This document shows positions 43,190-51,459 of a DNA stretch of 64,000 nt, one piece after another (within the stretch, counting starts at the first letter, position 1; the number at the start of each line of letters is the position of its first letter). Made by a program: the position numbers and the translations under genes. This stretch comes from Pseudomonas jessenii (GTDB lineage Bacteria > Pseudomonadota > Gammaproteobacteria > Pseudomonadales > Pseudomonadaceae). The notes below the pieces were generated by a model. The model had not been told where the DNA came from, did no database searches, and worked only from the letters and a program-made list of their open reading frames with translations. The DNA lies in the NCBI RefSeq assembly GCF_002236115.1, contig NZ_NIWT01000002.1, forward strand, positions 744,001 to 808,000, written 5' to 3'.

Positions 43190-44371
43190 ATGAACTTGAA
43201 TACAACCCGGGCCTTGCGCTCATTGACCCCACTGGCGCTATTGGGCGCCCTTTCCAGCCCTGCGATGGCGATCCAGGTTACCGATAACCTTGATCTCGGT
43301 GGTGCCGTCCGGGCGCGTTGGGACTATGACCCGGATCGCGACATCCAGACGTTCAACTTCGACACCGCGATCCTCAGCGCCAAGTACAACTCCGACACCT
43401 GGATTGGCGAAGCCAAGTACCGTTTCTACGGTCGAGCCTACCCTTACAAGTACACAAATAATGTCGGTGACGTCCAGTTCGCCGAGTTGGCGTGGATCGG
43501 CTACAAGTTCAACCCCGACCAGCAGGTCCAGGTCGGCCTGAACCAGCTGCCGTTCGGTTTGCAGCCGTACTTCGGCAGCACGTTCTATCAAACCCTGGGC
43601 AGCGTCATAGGACTGGAAGACATCGAAGAAGTCGGTGCCAAGTACATCCAGCAAAGCGGCGACTGGAATGTTCAGGTCGGTTATTACCTGCGCCCGGCCT
43701 GGCAGGGCAAAGGCACCAGCAACGGTGAAACCTACTCCACCGTGGTCTCCGAAGCGGACAGCTATGTCACCGACGGCAGTAACAACCAGGAACGCAACAC
43801 AGTGGTCCTGCGGGTGGCCAAGGCGCTGGACCTGGGGCCGTGGAAGTCCGAAGTCGGGATCTCCGGCCTAACCTCGTCCCTGGAGAACCGCGACACCAAC
43901 AACGATGGCCGGCGCAATGCCATGGCGGTGCACTACATCGGCAAAAACGGTCCGTGGGGCGTGCAACTGCAAGCCGCGCGACAGCAGATGTCCCCGCGCA
44001 ACCCTGGCACCGATGAACTGGTGACTTTCGGCGGTTACGACGGCACCTTCAACGTCGCCAGTCGCGGCAACTTGTACGTGGCGGATGTGAGCTACGACGT
44101 CAGCGGTAAGTATCTGTTCGATCAGATCAGCGGTGTGAAGCTGTACGCCAACTACAGCGCCTTCGATAAATCCGCGGACGATTTCAAGACCTCGCAACGG
44201 ATGATTTTCGGCACCTCGTTCTCCCTCAGCAAACTGTGGATCGCCACGGAATGGTTGTACGGCAAGAATGATCCGGTCATCGGTGGCGGCAGCCTCACCC
44301 AGAGTCTGGGGGCTGGAGGTAGTAACCAGTGGGAAAACCAGTTGTACATGAACATCGGTTATTACTTCTGA
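43190..44371 (+). CDS. Outer-membrane porin
   Basis: A 393-residue barrel protein with a signal peptide (cleavage near SSPAMA) and the C-terminal aromatic residue expected for outer-membrane insertion (LYMNIGYYF). LDLGGAVRARWDYD starts the first strand. It resembles general Pseudomonas porins that accompany uptake operons. It ends the group that begins at 36063 and would let the solute cross the outer membrane. A ribosome site (AGAGA) lies at suitable spacing. Confidence 0.82.
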   Translation: MNLNTTRALRSLTPLALLGALSSPAMAIQVTDNLDLGGAVRARWDYDPDRDIQTFNFDTAILSAKYNSDTWIGEAKYRFYGRAYPYKYTNNVGDVQFAELAWIGYKFNPDQQVQVGLNQLPFGLQPYFGSTFYQTLGSVIGLEDIEEVGAKYIQQSGDWNVQVGYYLRPAWQGKGTSNGETYSTVVSEADSYVTDGSNNQERNTVVLRVAKALDLGPWKSEVGISGLTSSLENRDTNNDGRRNAMAVHYIGKNGPWGVQLQAARQQMSPRNPGTDELVTFGGYDGTFNVASRGNLYVADVSYDVSGKYLFDQISGVKLYANYSAFDKSADDFKTSQRMIFGTSFSLSKLWIATEWLYGKNDPVIGGGSLTQSLGAGGSNQWENQLYMNIGYYF

Positions 44372-44408
44372 TCCGGATTTTTTGGCAACAGCCCTAAATT
44401 CCTCTTCA

Positions 44409-44464
44409 CGAGCGGGCTCGCTCCCACAGGTTTAGCGCATAACCTGTGGGAGCGAGCCCGCTCG
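44409..44464. repeat. Pseudomonas REP inverted pair
   Basis: Perfect 24-base arms around an eight-base loop, containing GAGCGGGCTCGCTCCCACAG, the familiar Pseudomonas REP core. It follows the porin stop by 37 bp and may act as mRNA 3' end protector or terminator. REP pairs are also preferred sites for element insertion. Confidence 0.9.
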
Positions 44465-44603
44465 CGAATTCGCCAGTCCAAACAATACTTACATCAGCCC
44501 ATCCACTGATAGTCAGATAGGCCCTACAGAACAATCACTACCCCAAGAAAAACAATAAACCTGCCCCACGTAACAACTGAGGCTGGTGCGGAGTCATCCT
44601 TTC

Positions 44604-44768
44604 ATGCGTCAAATGCCCTCGCTCAACATGCTGCGAGTCTTTGAAGAAGTCGCACGGAATCGCAGTTTCAGCCAGTCGGCGCTGGGTCTGAACGTTACCC
44701 AAGGCGCGGTCAAGTGGCTTACACAATCAATAGACTCTACATGCATAAACAGTCCAGATCCGGGCTAG
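44604..44768 (+). pseudogene. Truncated GcvA-type LysR regulator
   Basis: MPSLNMLRVFEEVARNRSFSQSALGLNVTQGAV is the start of a GcvA-like LysR DNA-binding domain. Homology ends at about 44717, in the middle of the recognition helix, and 17 unrelated residues lead to a stop. The rest of the gene is missing. The breakpoint marks the left end of the inserted canavanine region. Confidence 0.75.
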
Positions 44769-45400
44769 GAGTGGGAGAACATCAGCTTTACTCCAGCCGC
44801 TCCGAAAACTAGCGCAAGGGTACCTTCGATCCATCGGCGTGCTCGGCGATATCCCCGAATCATGGGTGCGGTGGAGAAGACGATCGCATAGCCACAGAAG
44901 ATAGTGACGCTAAGCACGGCGCAACCGGTCAGAATAATCCCGACCGTTTTTGGCGAAGCGTGCGGACCCAAGCCAAGGGTCATGGTAGCGATCCAGCCGA
45001 GCAGCGCCTTAGGGTTTGTGAGATGCATGAACAAGCCGCGCTGATAAAGACTGAAGCCCGAGACTTTTGGCGCGGCAGCTATCTCTTTCTCGAGTCGCTC
45101 ATTGGACGTTAGAGCAGAGCGGCCTGCTTTGATGGCAAGGAAGAGCAGGTAAGCACCGCCAACCGTTTTTAAAACACCCAGCGCCTGCGCATACTGCGCC
45201 AGGACGGCTGAGACGCCCGTGGCTGCCATCGATCCCCAGAAAATCGAACCACTGATCACACCTGCCGCTAGCAGGAGTGCAGGCTGCCTGCCTTGGTTCA
45301 TCGCGACGCCCATTATTCGCATGTTGCTCGGTCCAGGACTCGCCGCTCCAACAATATAGGCCGTGAATACGAGGAAGAGATGGTGGTAATCAAATGACAT
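44765..45400 (-). CDS. LysE/RhtB-family amino-acid exporter
   Basis: A 211-residue, six-TM protein with the family signature AASPGPSNMRIMGVAMNQGR near the N-terminus, LGVLKTVGGAYLLFLAIKAGRSAL in the middle and FMHLTNPKALLGWIATMTLG. The family exports basic amino acids, homoserine or threonine. In this context it may protect the cell from excess canavanine or homoserine. It is transcribed in the same direction as the XRE-cupin regulator, 136 bp downstream of it. Confidence 0.88.
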   Translation of the reverse strand: MSFDYHHLFLVFTAYIVGAASPGPSNMRIMGVAMNQGRQPALLLAAGVISGSIFWGSMAATGVSAVLAQYAQALGVLKTVGGAYLLFLAIKAGRSALTSNERLEKEIAAAPKVSGFSLYQRGLFMHLTNPKALLGWIATMTLGLGPHASPKTVGIILTGCAVLSVTIFCGYAIVFSTAPMIRGYRRARRWIEGTLALVFGAAGVKLMFSHS

Positions 45401-45536
45401 TAAAAGCCCCTTAACGAAGTTCTATGCCAGTCAGCGGCTCCGTTATTAGGAGCCCTATGACGGGGCGATGATGGCCGACCATAAGAGCCAACCCGGCGGA
45501 CTCCTCTGTAAGCTTCAGCGCGATGCTGTCTGAACG

Positions 45537-46154
45537 TTAAATTTCACGCCCGGATTGGTGGATCTCCGTTACAGACATGGTGAATATCAGTTTTGATTTG
45601 CCTTTATTCGAGTAGACATGAGGTACATCTGTTTTTGCTACGGCTGAGCAACCCGCAGAAACGCTCAGTTCGGTATCTCCTACTATGAAGTGGAGTGTCC
45701 CTTTCTCCACGTGAAGTAGCTCAGTTGTGCCGTGAGGGTGCCCTGAGGAGGCAAAGTTTTCGCCGGGAAACATTTCCCAGCGCCAAAGCTCAATCATGTT
45801 CGGACCACTGGTTCCAGCCAGGAGCCGAGCCGTCCCTCCCATGTTTCCTGTCCAGAGTGTGGGAATATCCTTGCTCTCGATGAGGTGGGCAGATGGGGCG
45901 TCGGACACGTTTACGACATCAGCAACTGAAAGGCCCAAAGCAGCAGCGATTTTGCACAGGATCGCGATGCTTGGGTTAGCCGTGCATTTCTCTATCTCGA
46001 CCACCATGCCCTTGCTGACACCGGAGCGACGGGAAAGCTCGTCGAGAGTGATTTTCCGCTTCTTCCGTTCCTGTTTGAGCCTACGGGAAACTGCCTCGCT
46101 AACGGTTTGAACGTCGGCCCCGGTGTTGGTCGGTATATTGACTATTTTGGTCAT
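45537..46154 (-). CDS. XRE-cupin transcriptional regulator
   Basis: A 205-residue protein. Residues about 22-80 form an XRE helix-turn-helix (LKQERKKRKITLDELSRRSGVSKGMVVEIEKCTANPSIAILCKIAAALGLS), and residues 120-200 a cupin (ELWRWEMFPGENFASSGHPHGTTELLHVEKGTLHFIVG). Such regulators sense small metabolites through the cupin. It is divergent from the ctdA-like gene across 45 bp and upstream of the exporter, so it probably controls both. The ligand may be canavanine or a product of it; that is inference. Confidence 0.85.
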   Translation of the reverse strand: MTKIVNIPTNTGADVQTVSEAVSRRLKQERKKRKITLDELSRRSGVSKGMVVEIEKCTANPSIAILCKIAAALGLSVADVVNVSDAPSAHLIESKDIPTLWTGNMGGTARLLAGTSGPNMIELWRWEMFPGENFASSGHPHGTTELLHVEKGTLHFIVGDTELSVSAGCSAVAKTDVPHVYSNKGKSKLIFTMSVTEIHQSGREI

Positions 46155-46199
46155 TGATCGCTAGTATGAAGTGAAATTTAGGATTAAAGGGATTCTCTG

Positions 46200-46895
46200 A
46201 TGCTGTCCGTACTGCCGTCAATCGACCAAGACGTAATCAATTTGGCACCTGAGTTCAGAGCGCTCAGCATTGTGGTCGAAGCTGCACCAATCGCCAATCC
46301 AGATATTGGCAAGGACGCTTTGGCTCGAGCCTGTCAATCAGTCACGGCGGGTGGTGCACTGTGGGCAGACGCTCACCTGACCGCTTGGGCGGATCTCTTC
46401 CGAAAGTTCGGTGCCAAGCCGCAGCGCACCCCTTGCTCAGCTGAAGCTCTTCGCAAACGCGTCCTGCGTGACGGCAGTCTGCCGAGTATCGATCCAGTGG
46501 TTGATCTCTATAACGCCATCAGCATTGAATACGCAGTTCCGGTCGGCGGTGAGAACGTCGAAGCCTATGTGGGCTCGCCGCGACTCGCTGTTGCAGATGG
46601 ATCGGAACCTTTCGACACCATGAAAGAAGGTGCTCCAGCCCACGAATATCCTGATGCCGGCGAAGTTGTTTGGCGGGACGATAAAGGGGTGACTTGCCGT
46701 CGTTGGAATTGGCGTCAGGGTGTTAGAACGCGGCTCAGTGCAGATGCGAAGCACATGTGGTTCATTCTGGAAAGTCTGCCGACAATGCCGCTCGAGGCAT
46801 TGACTGAGGCAGGTGACAAGCTGATAGAAGGCCTGCAACTGATGATGCCAGGCGCTCAGATTGAGAGTGTGCTTATCGGTCCAGGTGCCAATTAG
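46200..46895 (+). CDS. ctdA: Standalone B3/4-domain editing protein, probable canavanyl-tRNA(Arg) deacylase
   Basis: A 231-residue single B3/4-domain protein. VVDLYNAISIEYAVPVGGENVEAY is the core strand-helix signature of the B3/4 editing domain of phenylalanyl-tRNA synthetase beta, and EVVWRDDKGVTCRRWNWRQG and MWFILESLPTM follow in the expected order. It lacks any synthetase catalytic domain. In Pseudomonas canavaninivorans a protein of this type, CtdA, deacylates canavanyl-tRNA(Arg), and the downstream genes here encode canavanine breakdown. AAAGGG precedes the ATG at 46200. Other B3/4 proteins act on different tRNAs, so context decides. Confidence 0.78.
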   Translation: MLSVLPSIDQDVINLAPEFRALSIVVEAAPIANPDIGKDALARACQSVTAGGALWADAHLTAWADLFRKFGAKPQRTPCSAEALRKRVLRDGSLPSIDPVVDLYNAISIEYAVPVGGENVEAYVGSPRLAVADGSEPFDTMKEGAPAHEYPDAGEVVWRDDKGVTCRRWNWRQGVRTRLSADAKHMWFILESLPTMPLEALTEAGDKLIEGLQLMMPGAQIESVLIGPGAN

Positions 46896-47136
46896 TACAT
46901 AAGCGAGAGGGTACGGGCTGCTTGTGGGGATGCATACGGGGTTATGTCCAATCTCGCCTCGCACGCAGCCTTTTTATCGGTGGCATTCATGCCCCCCACA
47001 TCACCTTGAAAAAGCCTGCAGCTGAATCGAAGAAATCTCCATGGCGCATGGTGTCGATTATTGAGCGATGTATGCTTCGGAGTCCGTCCGTCCTGTGGTG
47101 ATCTAATTGCAGAATCACACAATGGAGTCCTGAACT
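46896..47136. other. 241-bp intergenic region
   Basis: No gene seen. GGCTGC (46917) and GCAGCC (46966) bracket a loose structure followed by TTTTT, a possible weak terminator for ctdA. The promoter of the DapA-like gene should lie toward 47100. Confidence 0.35.
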
Positions 47137-48030
47137 ATGTTTACCGGTCTTAGTGCATTTCCTTTGACGCCAATGAATGAGCAGGGTGTGGATGAAGGAG
47201 CATTTGCTCGCCTTGTGGAGCAACTGGTGGCTGCGAAAGTGGATTCTATCGGTGCGCTCGGATCTACAGGAAGCTATGCGTACCTTTCTCGGATTGAACG
47301 CTCACGAGTTACGCAGTTGGCAGTAGAGGCAGCCGGGAATGTTCCCGTCATGGTAAGTATTGGGTCGCTGCGGACGCGTGATGTGCTGTTGCTGGCAGAG
47401 GATGCGCAGAAGGTGGGAGTCAAAGCATTGTTGCTGCCACCCGTTTCCTATCAGAAGCTAACAGCTGAAGATGTTTTTTCTCTGTACGAAACGGTCACCG
47501 CCAATATCTCCGTCCCGCTATGCGTCTATGACAACCCCGGCACCACCCATTTCGAATTTACTGATGAGCTTCACGGGCGCATTGCCCACCTGCCGAATGT
47601 GCACTCGATCAAGATCCCTGGCGTTCCTGAAACACCAGATCAGGCCAAGGCACGAGTCGATCGCCTTCGGGCACTGATTCCGGAGCACGTAACGATCGGG
47701 GTAAGCGGGGATGTATTTGCTGCTACTGGATTGAACGCAGGCTGTCAGGTCTGGTACTCCGTCATTGGGGGCTTGTTCCCGAAAACAGCCCTGGCAATCA
47801 CGCGTGCTGCGTTGTCGGGTAACGCCAAAGAAGCGACTCGCCTTTCCGAATCTTTGAAGCCTCTATGGGCCCTCTTTACACAATTTGGGGGAAGCTTGCG
47901 CGTTGTTGCAACGGCGGCCGAGCTTCGTGGATTCACCCACTCTCCGAGCTTGCCATTGCCACTCAGAACCATCAGTGGAGCAGGGCGTCAGCAAATTGCT
48001 GCGGTGATCGACGAGCTCGAACTGAGCTGA
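47137..48030 (+). CDS. Dihydrodipicolinate synthase/N-acetylneuraminate lyase family protein
   Basis: A 297-residue TIM barrel. K159 in HSIKIPG is the Schiff-base lysine and Y131 in VYDNPGT the catalytic Tyr; GSTGSYAYLS corresponds to the substrate carboxylate loop GTTGE(S/A)..L. The family makes or splits carbon bonds of pyruvate adducts. Asp instead of Asn in YDNP and lack of the DapA Arg site argue against lysine biosynthesis. It may cleave or condense an aldehyde acid linked to canavanine or homoserine use. GGAG lies before the ATG. Confidence 0.8.
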   Translation: MFTGLSAFPLTPMNEQGVDEGAFARLVEQLVAAKVDSIGALGSTGSYAYLSRIERSRVTQLAVEAAGNVPVMVSIGSLRTRDVLLLAEDAQKVGVKALLLPPVSYQKLTAEDVFSLYETVTANISVPLCVYDNPGTTHFEFTDELHGRIAHLPNVHSIKIPGVPETPDQAKARVDRLRALIPEHVTIGVSGDVFAATGLNAGCQVWYSVIGGLFPKTALAITRAALSGNAKEATRLSESLKPLWALFTQFGGSLRVVATAAELRGFTHSPSLPLPLRTISGAGRQQIAAVIDELELS

Positions 48031-48181
48031 GCAGTAAGTGCTGCGAACGCATCCGAAACGCCAAGCTGCATCTTTACAATGATACAGCTCAGCAGGCGCG
48101 GTAGGGCCGATGTTTAGTCGGCTTTGACCGGCGCAGTGGCCCTAATGTTGAGCGAGCAGATCAGTTATAGGAGCAAAGTAA

Positions 48182-48820
48182 ATGTACATCCCCCCTCAGT
48201 TTGAAGAGTCTCGTGTTGGCGTTTTGCAAGAAGTCATTATGCGAAATCCGCTTGGGTCACTTGTCACTTGTTCGGGTGATGGGATTGACGCCAATCACCT
48301 ACCTTTTGAGCTTGTACTCCGCAGCGGAGCGCTTGGGGTGCTGCAGGCGCATGTGGCGCGGAATAACCCCCTATGGCATGAAGTCGCCCAGGGCAGTGAG
48401 GTGTTGGTGATATTTCGAGCTCAAGATGCGTATATATCGCCGCAATGGTATCCGAGCAAACAGGATTTCCATCAGCAAGTCCCCACTTGGAACTACCGGG
48501 TCGTGCACGCATTTGGTCGTGTGACGTTTCACGATGATGCACAGTACGTGCGTCGTGTCGTAGCAAAGCTGACCAAGTCTCATGAAGCAACTCAGCCCAC
48601 ACCTTGGAAAATGACCGATAGTCCCAAGGAGTACATAGATGCCATGCTGAAAAAAATTGTAGGGGTCGAGATCGAAATCACGAGGCTGGTGGGGAAATTC
48701 AAGCTCGGTCAGGATGAGGAAGCCCGTGATATCCGAGGTGCTGGCGATGCTTTGGTCTCGCGTAATGAGCGAGGAATTGGATTAGCCATGCTTGAGTGCG
48801 CTGATAATAAAGACATTTAG
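48182..48820 (+). CDS. PaiB-like FMN-binding protein
   Basis: A 212-residue protein of the PaiB family (FMN-binding split barrel): MYIPPQFEESR, HLPFELVL, LQAHVARNNPLWHEV, AQDAYISPQWYPSK, VPTWNYRVVHAFGRVTF. All these stretches are family hallmarks. PaiB is described as a negative regulator of sporulation-type genes in Bacillus; in Gram-negatives the role is unclear. An FMN reductase role toward N-hydroxy compounds is conceivable but speculative. AGGAG precedes the ATG. Confidence 0.85.
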   Translation: MYIPPQFEESRVGVLQEVIMRNPLGSLVTCSGDGIDANHLPFELVLRSGALGVLQAHVARNNPLWHEVAQGSEVLVIFRAQDAYISPQWYPSKQDFHQQVPTWNYRVVHAFGRVTFHDDAQYVRRVVAKLTKSHEATQPTPWKMTDSPKEYIDAMLKKIVGVEIEITRLVGKFKLGQDEEARDIRGAGDALVSRNERGIGLAMLECADNKDI

Positions 48821-49178
48821 CATCTTCCTTCCCACTTACAAAAAGGCGCCTACTGAAATAAAGGAGCATTTCTATTCGTGACACGCTCCTCATAAAAATC
48901 GTAGGCACTTATGAATTTTCTTTGCAGTGAGGACGCCTCAGCAGAAGGTGGCTTGCTGAGGCATTTTTTTGAGATCGCTGCTTCGGGCCGGCAGGCCGGC
49001 TTACTCAGTTTGAATCACACCGAAGCCTCGTTCGACATTTGAGCGGAATTGTCTCAGGTTCCTTTTATGCATCCAGCGCTCGTCATATTGGGGGCAACTG
49101 ATGCTTGATCGGGTATGCAGAACATCGAAAGATTTCCTATTACGTATCATCGCCATACATGGGCCGGCCCATCAGTGC
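48821..49178. other. 358-bp intergenic region with RNA-like hairpins
   Basis: GCCTAC (48848-48853) and GTAGGC (48901-48906) enclose an inner GGAGC/GCTCC stem (48863-48889), a nested fold. The terminator at 48935-48969 comes next. Nothing else was seen before the stop of the minus-strand DinB gene. Confidence 0.4.
48935..48969 (+). terminator. Rho-independent terminator after paiB-like gene
   Basis: GCCTCAGCA and TGCTGAGGC arms around a 10-base loop, followed by A and seven T residues. Confidence 0.85.
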
Positions 49179-49661
49179 CTAGAGCTTCAAAAACGTTGTG
49201 AAATGGTCCTTGTGATCCAGCAGGAGCTCACGAGGCAAGATAGTCGCCACACTTCCTCGATGCTGCAATCCGTGTGATAGCACGTGTGCAAGAACCTGCT
49301 CTTTCGTCATGTTGCCTGGTTTTCCATCCTTGAAAATAAACGCAACCGGATCAGACAGTTCGATTGCAGTGATCGACTGGGTGTAGTTCACAAACCATTG
49401 ATTCGCTGAAGAAAAGCACTCTTCCAGTCGACCCAGGTCTTGTTTCTGTTCGGTCAGGATGGAGTCAAATTCATCCGGTTTTCCCTGCAGTCTGGCAATG
49501 AACAGTTGGTCAACAATATTGATATGGGCTAGCCAGTAGAGTGCTTCCTCCATTTCGGTTGGAAATTTTTTTGCCGCGGGGGCTTTCAAGCACTTGAACA
49601 GTTCCTCCTCAGACCATGCCTTGTATTTGTAAAGCGAATGAAGAAGGTTCGTGGCACTCAT
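49179..49661 (-). CDS. DinB-like small protein
   Basis: A 160-residue helical protein. ATNLLHSLYKYKAWSEEELFKCL at the N-terminus and LAHVLSHGLQHRGSVATIL near the C-terminus are the DinB/YfiT four-helix pattern, with a His-rich metal site (H in LAHI, LSHGLQH). Activity unknown; some relatives are thiol-dependent transferases. The ATG at 49661 has AGGAGA upstream; the frame extends to 49754. The only minus-strand gene between the PaiB and canavanine operons. Confidence 0.75.
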   Translation of the reverse strand: MSATNLLHSLYKYKAWSEEELFKCLKAPAAKKFPTEMEEALYWLAHINIVDQLFIARLQGKPDEFDSILTEQKQDLGRLEECFSSANQWFVNYTQSITAIELSDPVAFIFKDGKPGNMTKEQVLAHVLSHGLQHRGSVATILPRELLLDHKDHFTTFLKL

Positions 49662-49780
49662 GGCGTTCTCCTGGATTTCTAATTTTCTGGCTGCCCTGGA
49701 CCTTCTGATGGGAATGCGGATAGGGCTCCTTCCCGCAGGGGGATAGCCGTGCACGGTCGGATAGATGGGATAGTCACTAT

Positions 49781-49799
49781 ATTGACTTTTTTAGTCAAT
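49781..49799. promoter_or_regulatory. Palindrome upstream of the DinB gene
   Basis: ATTGACT and AGTCAAT arms flank five T residues, 120 bp upstream of the DinB start. It resembles an operator; the binding protein is unknown. Confidence 0.35.
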
Positions 49800-49892
49800 A
49801 GTTGGTAGCTTGAACGGCAAGCGACGAAAGTGGCCATGTGGTAGCTGAGTGATGGGTGATTGGCCTGGCGCGGGTGATGTGCGACCCCTCAC

Positions 49893-49910
49893 CATCTGCG
49901 TTTGCAGATG
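49893..49910. promoter_or_regulatory. Palindrome upstream of the threonine-synthase-like gene
   Basis: CATCTGC and GCAGATG arms flank GTTT. It is about 130 bp upstream of the gene and may be an operator for one of the Lrp-family regulators. Confidence 0.35.
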
Positions 49911-50041
49911 ACGATGATCTCGCTCAACGCTTCAGAAGAAGGCCTCACATTCACAGGAAAGGCTCACTGCAGCACTGAATTTCAGCAGGGCGCCGCCTTA
50001 CGGGTGGAAGGCTCAGAAAAGGCGAGAGGGTGTCTCAAATC

Positions 50042-51445
50042 ATGAAGTACGTCAGCACACGGACGCCTGGTAAAGAATTCGAGTTCAGCGAGGTCCTCAT
50101 GGGAGCGTACGCACCGGATGGTGGGCTTTTCGTTCCTAGCAAGGTTCCTCGCTTCAAAAGCGATGATCTCCTGAAGCTTGAATGGCTACCATTTCACGAA
50201 CTGGCACGTCATGTGATCGAGCCGTTCCTAGGTGACTATATCCCTCAAAATGAACTGTCTCGAATTCTTGAGGAGACATTTGACCGTTTTAAAAGTAACG
50301 CCGTTGCGCCGCTCTATCAGACGGCTACCAATGAGTGGGTATTAGAACTATTCCATGGTCCGGCAGGGGTCTATCAAGACTTCGGTCTCCAATTGATGTC
50401 TCGTCTGGTTGAATACTCTTTACTAAAGTCCGGAAAGAAAGCGCTTGTCGTTGGCTGCACTGGTGGAGACACCGGTGTCGCGGCCATCAAAGCCTTCAAT
50501 GGCATGGAAGGTGTGACTGTGATTGTTCTGCATCCTTCCAGAGGAATAACAGATGAACATCGGCGTCGCTTATTAGGCGCTGCCGAAGAAAATGTTGTAA
50601 ATATCTTGGTTGAGGGTGATTACGCCGATTGTCATCAGCTGTGCGAAAAATTTCACAGAGGCATTAACGAAACAGGTCAACAATTAATATCTTTCAATTC
50701 GGTGAATTGGGTGAGAGTGCTGGCGCATCTGTCCTTCTACTTCTACTCGTCGCTTCAATTAGGTGCGCCTAAAAGAGAGGTGGCGTTCAGTGTGCCTACC
50801 GGAAATTTTGGTGCTCTCTATGCAGGCTATATTGCAAGGGAAATGGGGTTGCCCATCAGGCAGCTAATTGTAGCAACGAATACCAACGCGGGTTTGCATG
50901 ACTTTCTTCAGTCTAACCTCTATAGGCGTAATGAGATTCGTATTACCAACACGCCTTGCATGAATGTGTCGTTAGCCTCTAATTTCGAGCGGCTGCAATG
51001 GAGCATTCTCAATAGGTGCAGTGATAAAGTGGCTAGAAATATGGAGCTACTAGAGACGGATGGCCAAATTCAACTGGAACAGGATGAGTGGTTAGAGGCG
51101 CGAAAGCTATTTGATTCTTTGGCGGTAGAGGATGCAGAGGCATTTTCCTGTATTCATGAAGTCTTTGTTAAAAGTGGTTACTTGATCAGTCCTAATACCG
51201 CGATTGGATTACGAGCTGCGCGAATTAACAGGCGTAGCTTACTGACACCAATGATCTGCTTGGCCACGACGCATCCTTCAAGCTCTGCCTCAGTTCTGGC
51301 TGAAGCCGATGTTCAATCTCCAATGAGTGTGGTGAGTGCTCACCCCTTCTCTAATGACGAATGCATTTCAATTTCCAATGATGTTGGCATCCTTACGGAA
51401 CTCATCAAGACGATATCCCAAGACACGAAGTCTCGCTCGCTATAA
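50042..51445 (+). CDS. Threonine synthase homologue lacking the PLP lysine
   Basis: A 467-residue protein with the whole threonine synthase layout: MKYVSTRTPG, YAPDGGLFVPS, ALVVGCTGGDTGVAAIKAF, SFNSVNWVRVLAH and the PLP phosphate loop VPTGNFGALYAG. However, at the Schiff-base position (FHGPTxAFKD in normal enzymes) it reads FHGPAGVYQD, so Lys is replaced by Gln112, a one-base change (CAA for AAA). Catalysis by the usual mechanism is therefore unlikely. It leads the homoserine group; it could bind homoserine phosphate or an amino acid as a sensor or have another role. GAGAGG lies 11 bases before the ATG. Confidence 0.85.
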   Translation: MKYVSTRTPGKEFEFSEVLMGAYAPDGGLFVPSKVPRFKSDDLLKLEWLPFHELARHVIEPFLGDYIPQNELSRILEETFDRFKSNAVAPLYQTATNEWVLELFHGPAGVYQDFGLQLMSRLVEYSLLKSGKKALVVGCTGGDTGVAAIKAFNGMEGVTVIVLHPSRGITDEHRRRLLGAAEENVVNILVEGDYADCHQLCEKFHRGINETGQQLISFNSVNWVRVLAHLSFYFYSSLQLGAPKREVAFSVPTGNFGALYAGYIAREMGLPIRQLIVATNTNAGLHDFLQSNLYRRNEIRITNTPCMNVSLASNFERLQWSILNRCSDKVARNMELLETDGQIQLEQDEWLEARKLFDSLAVEDAEAFSCIHEVFVKSGYLISPNTAIGLRAARINRRSLLTPMICLATTHPSSSASVLAEADVQSPMSVVSAHPFSNDECISISNDVGILTELIKTISQDTKSRSL

Positions 51446-51459
51446 TCCTGGAGTTAGAG

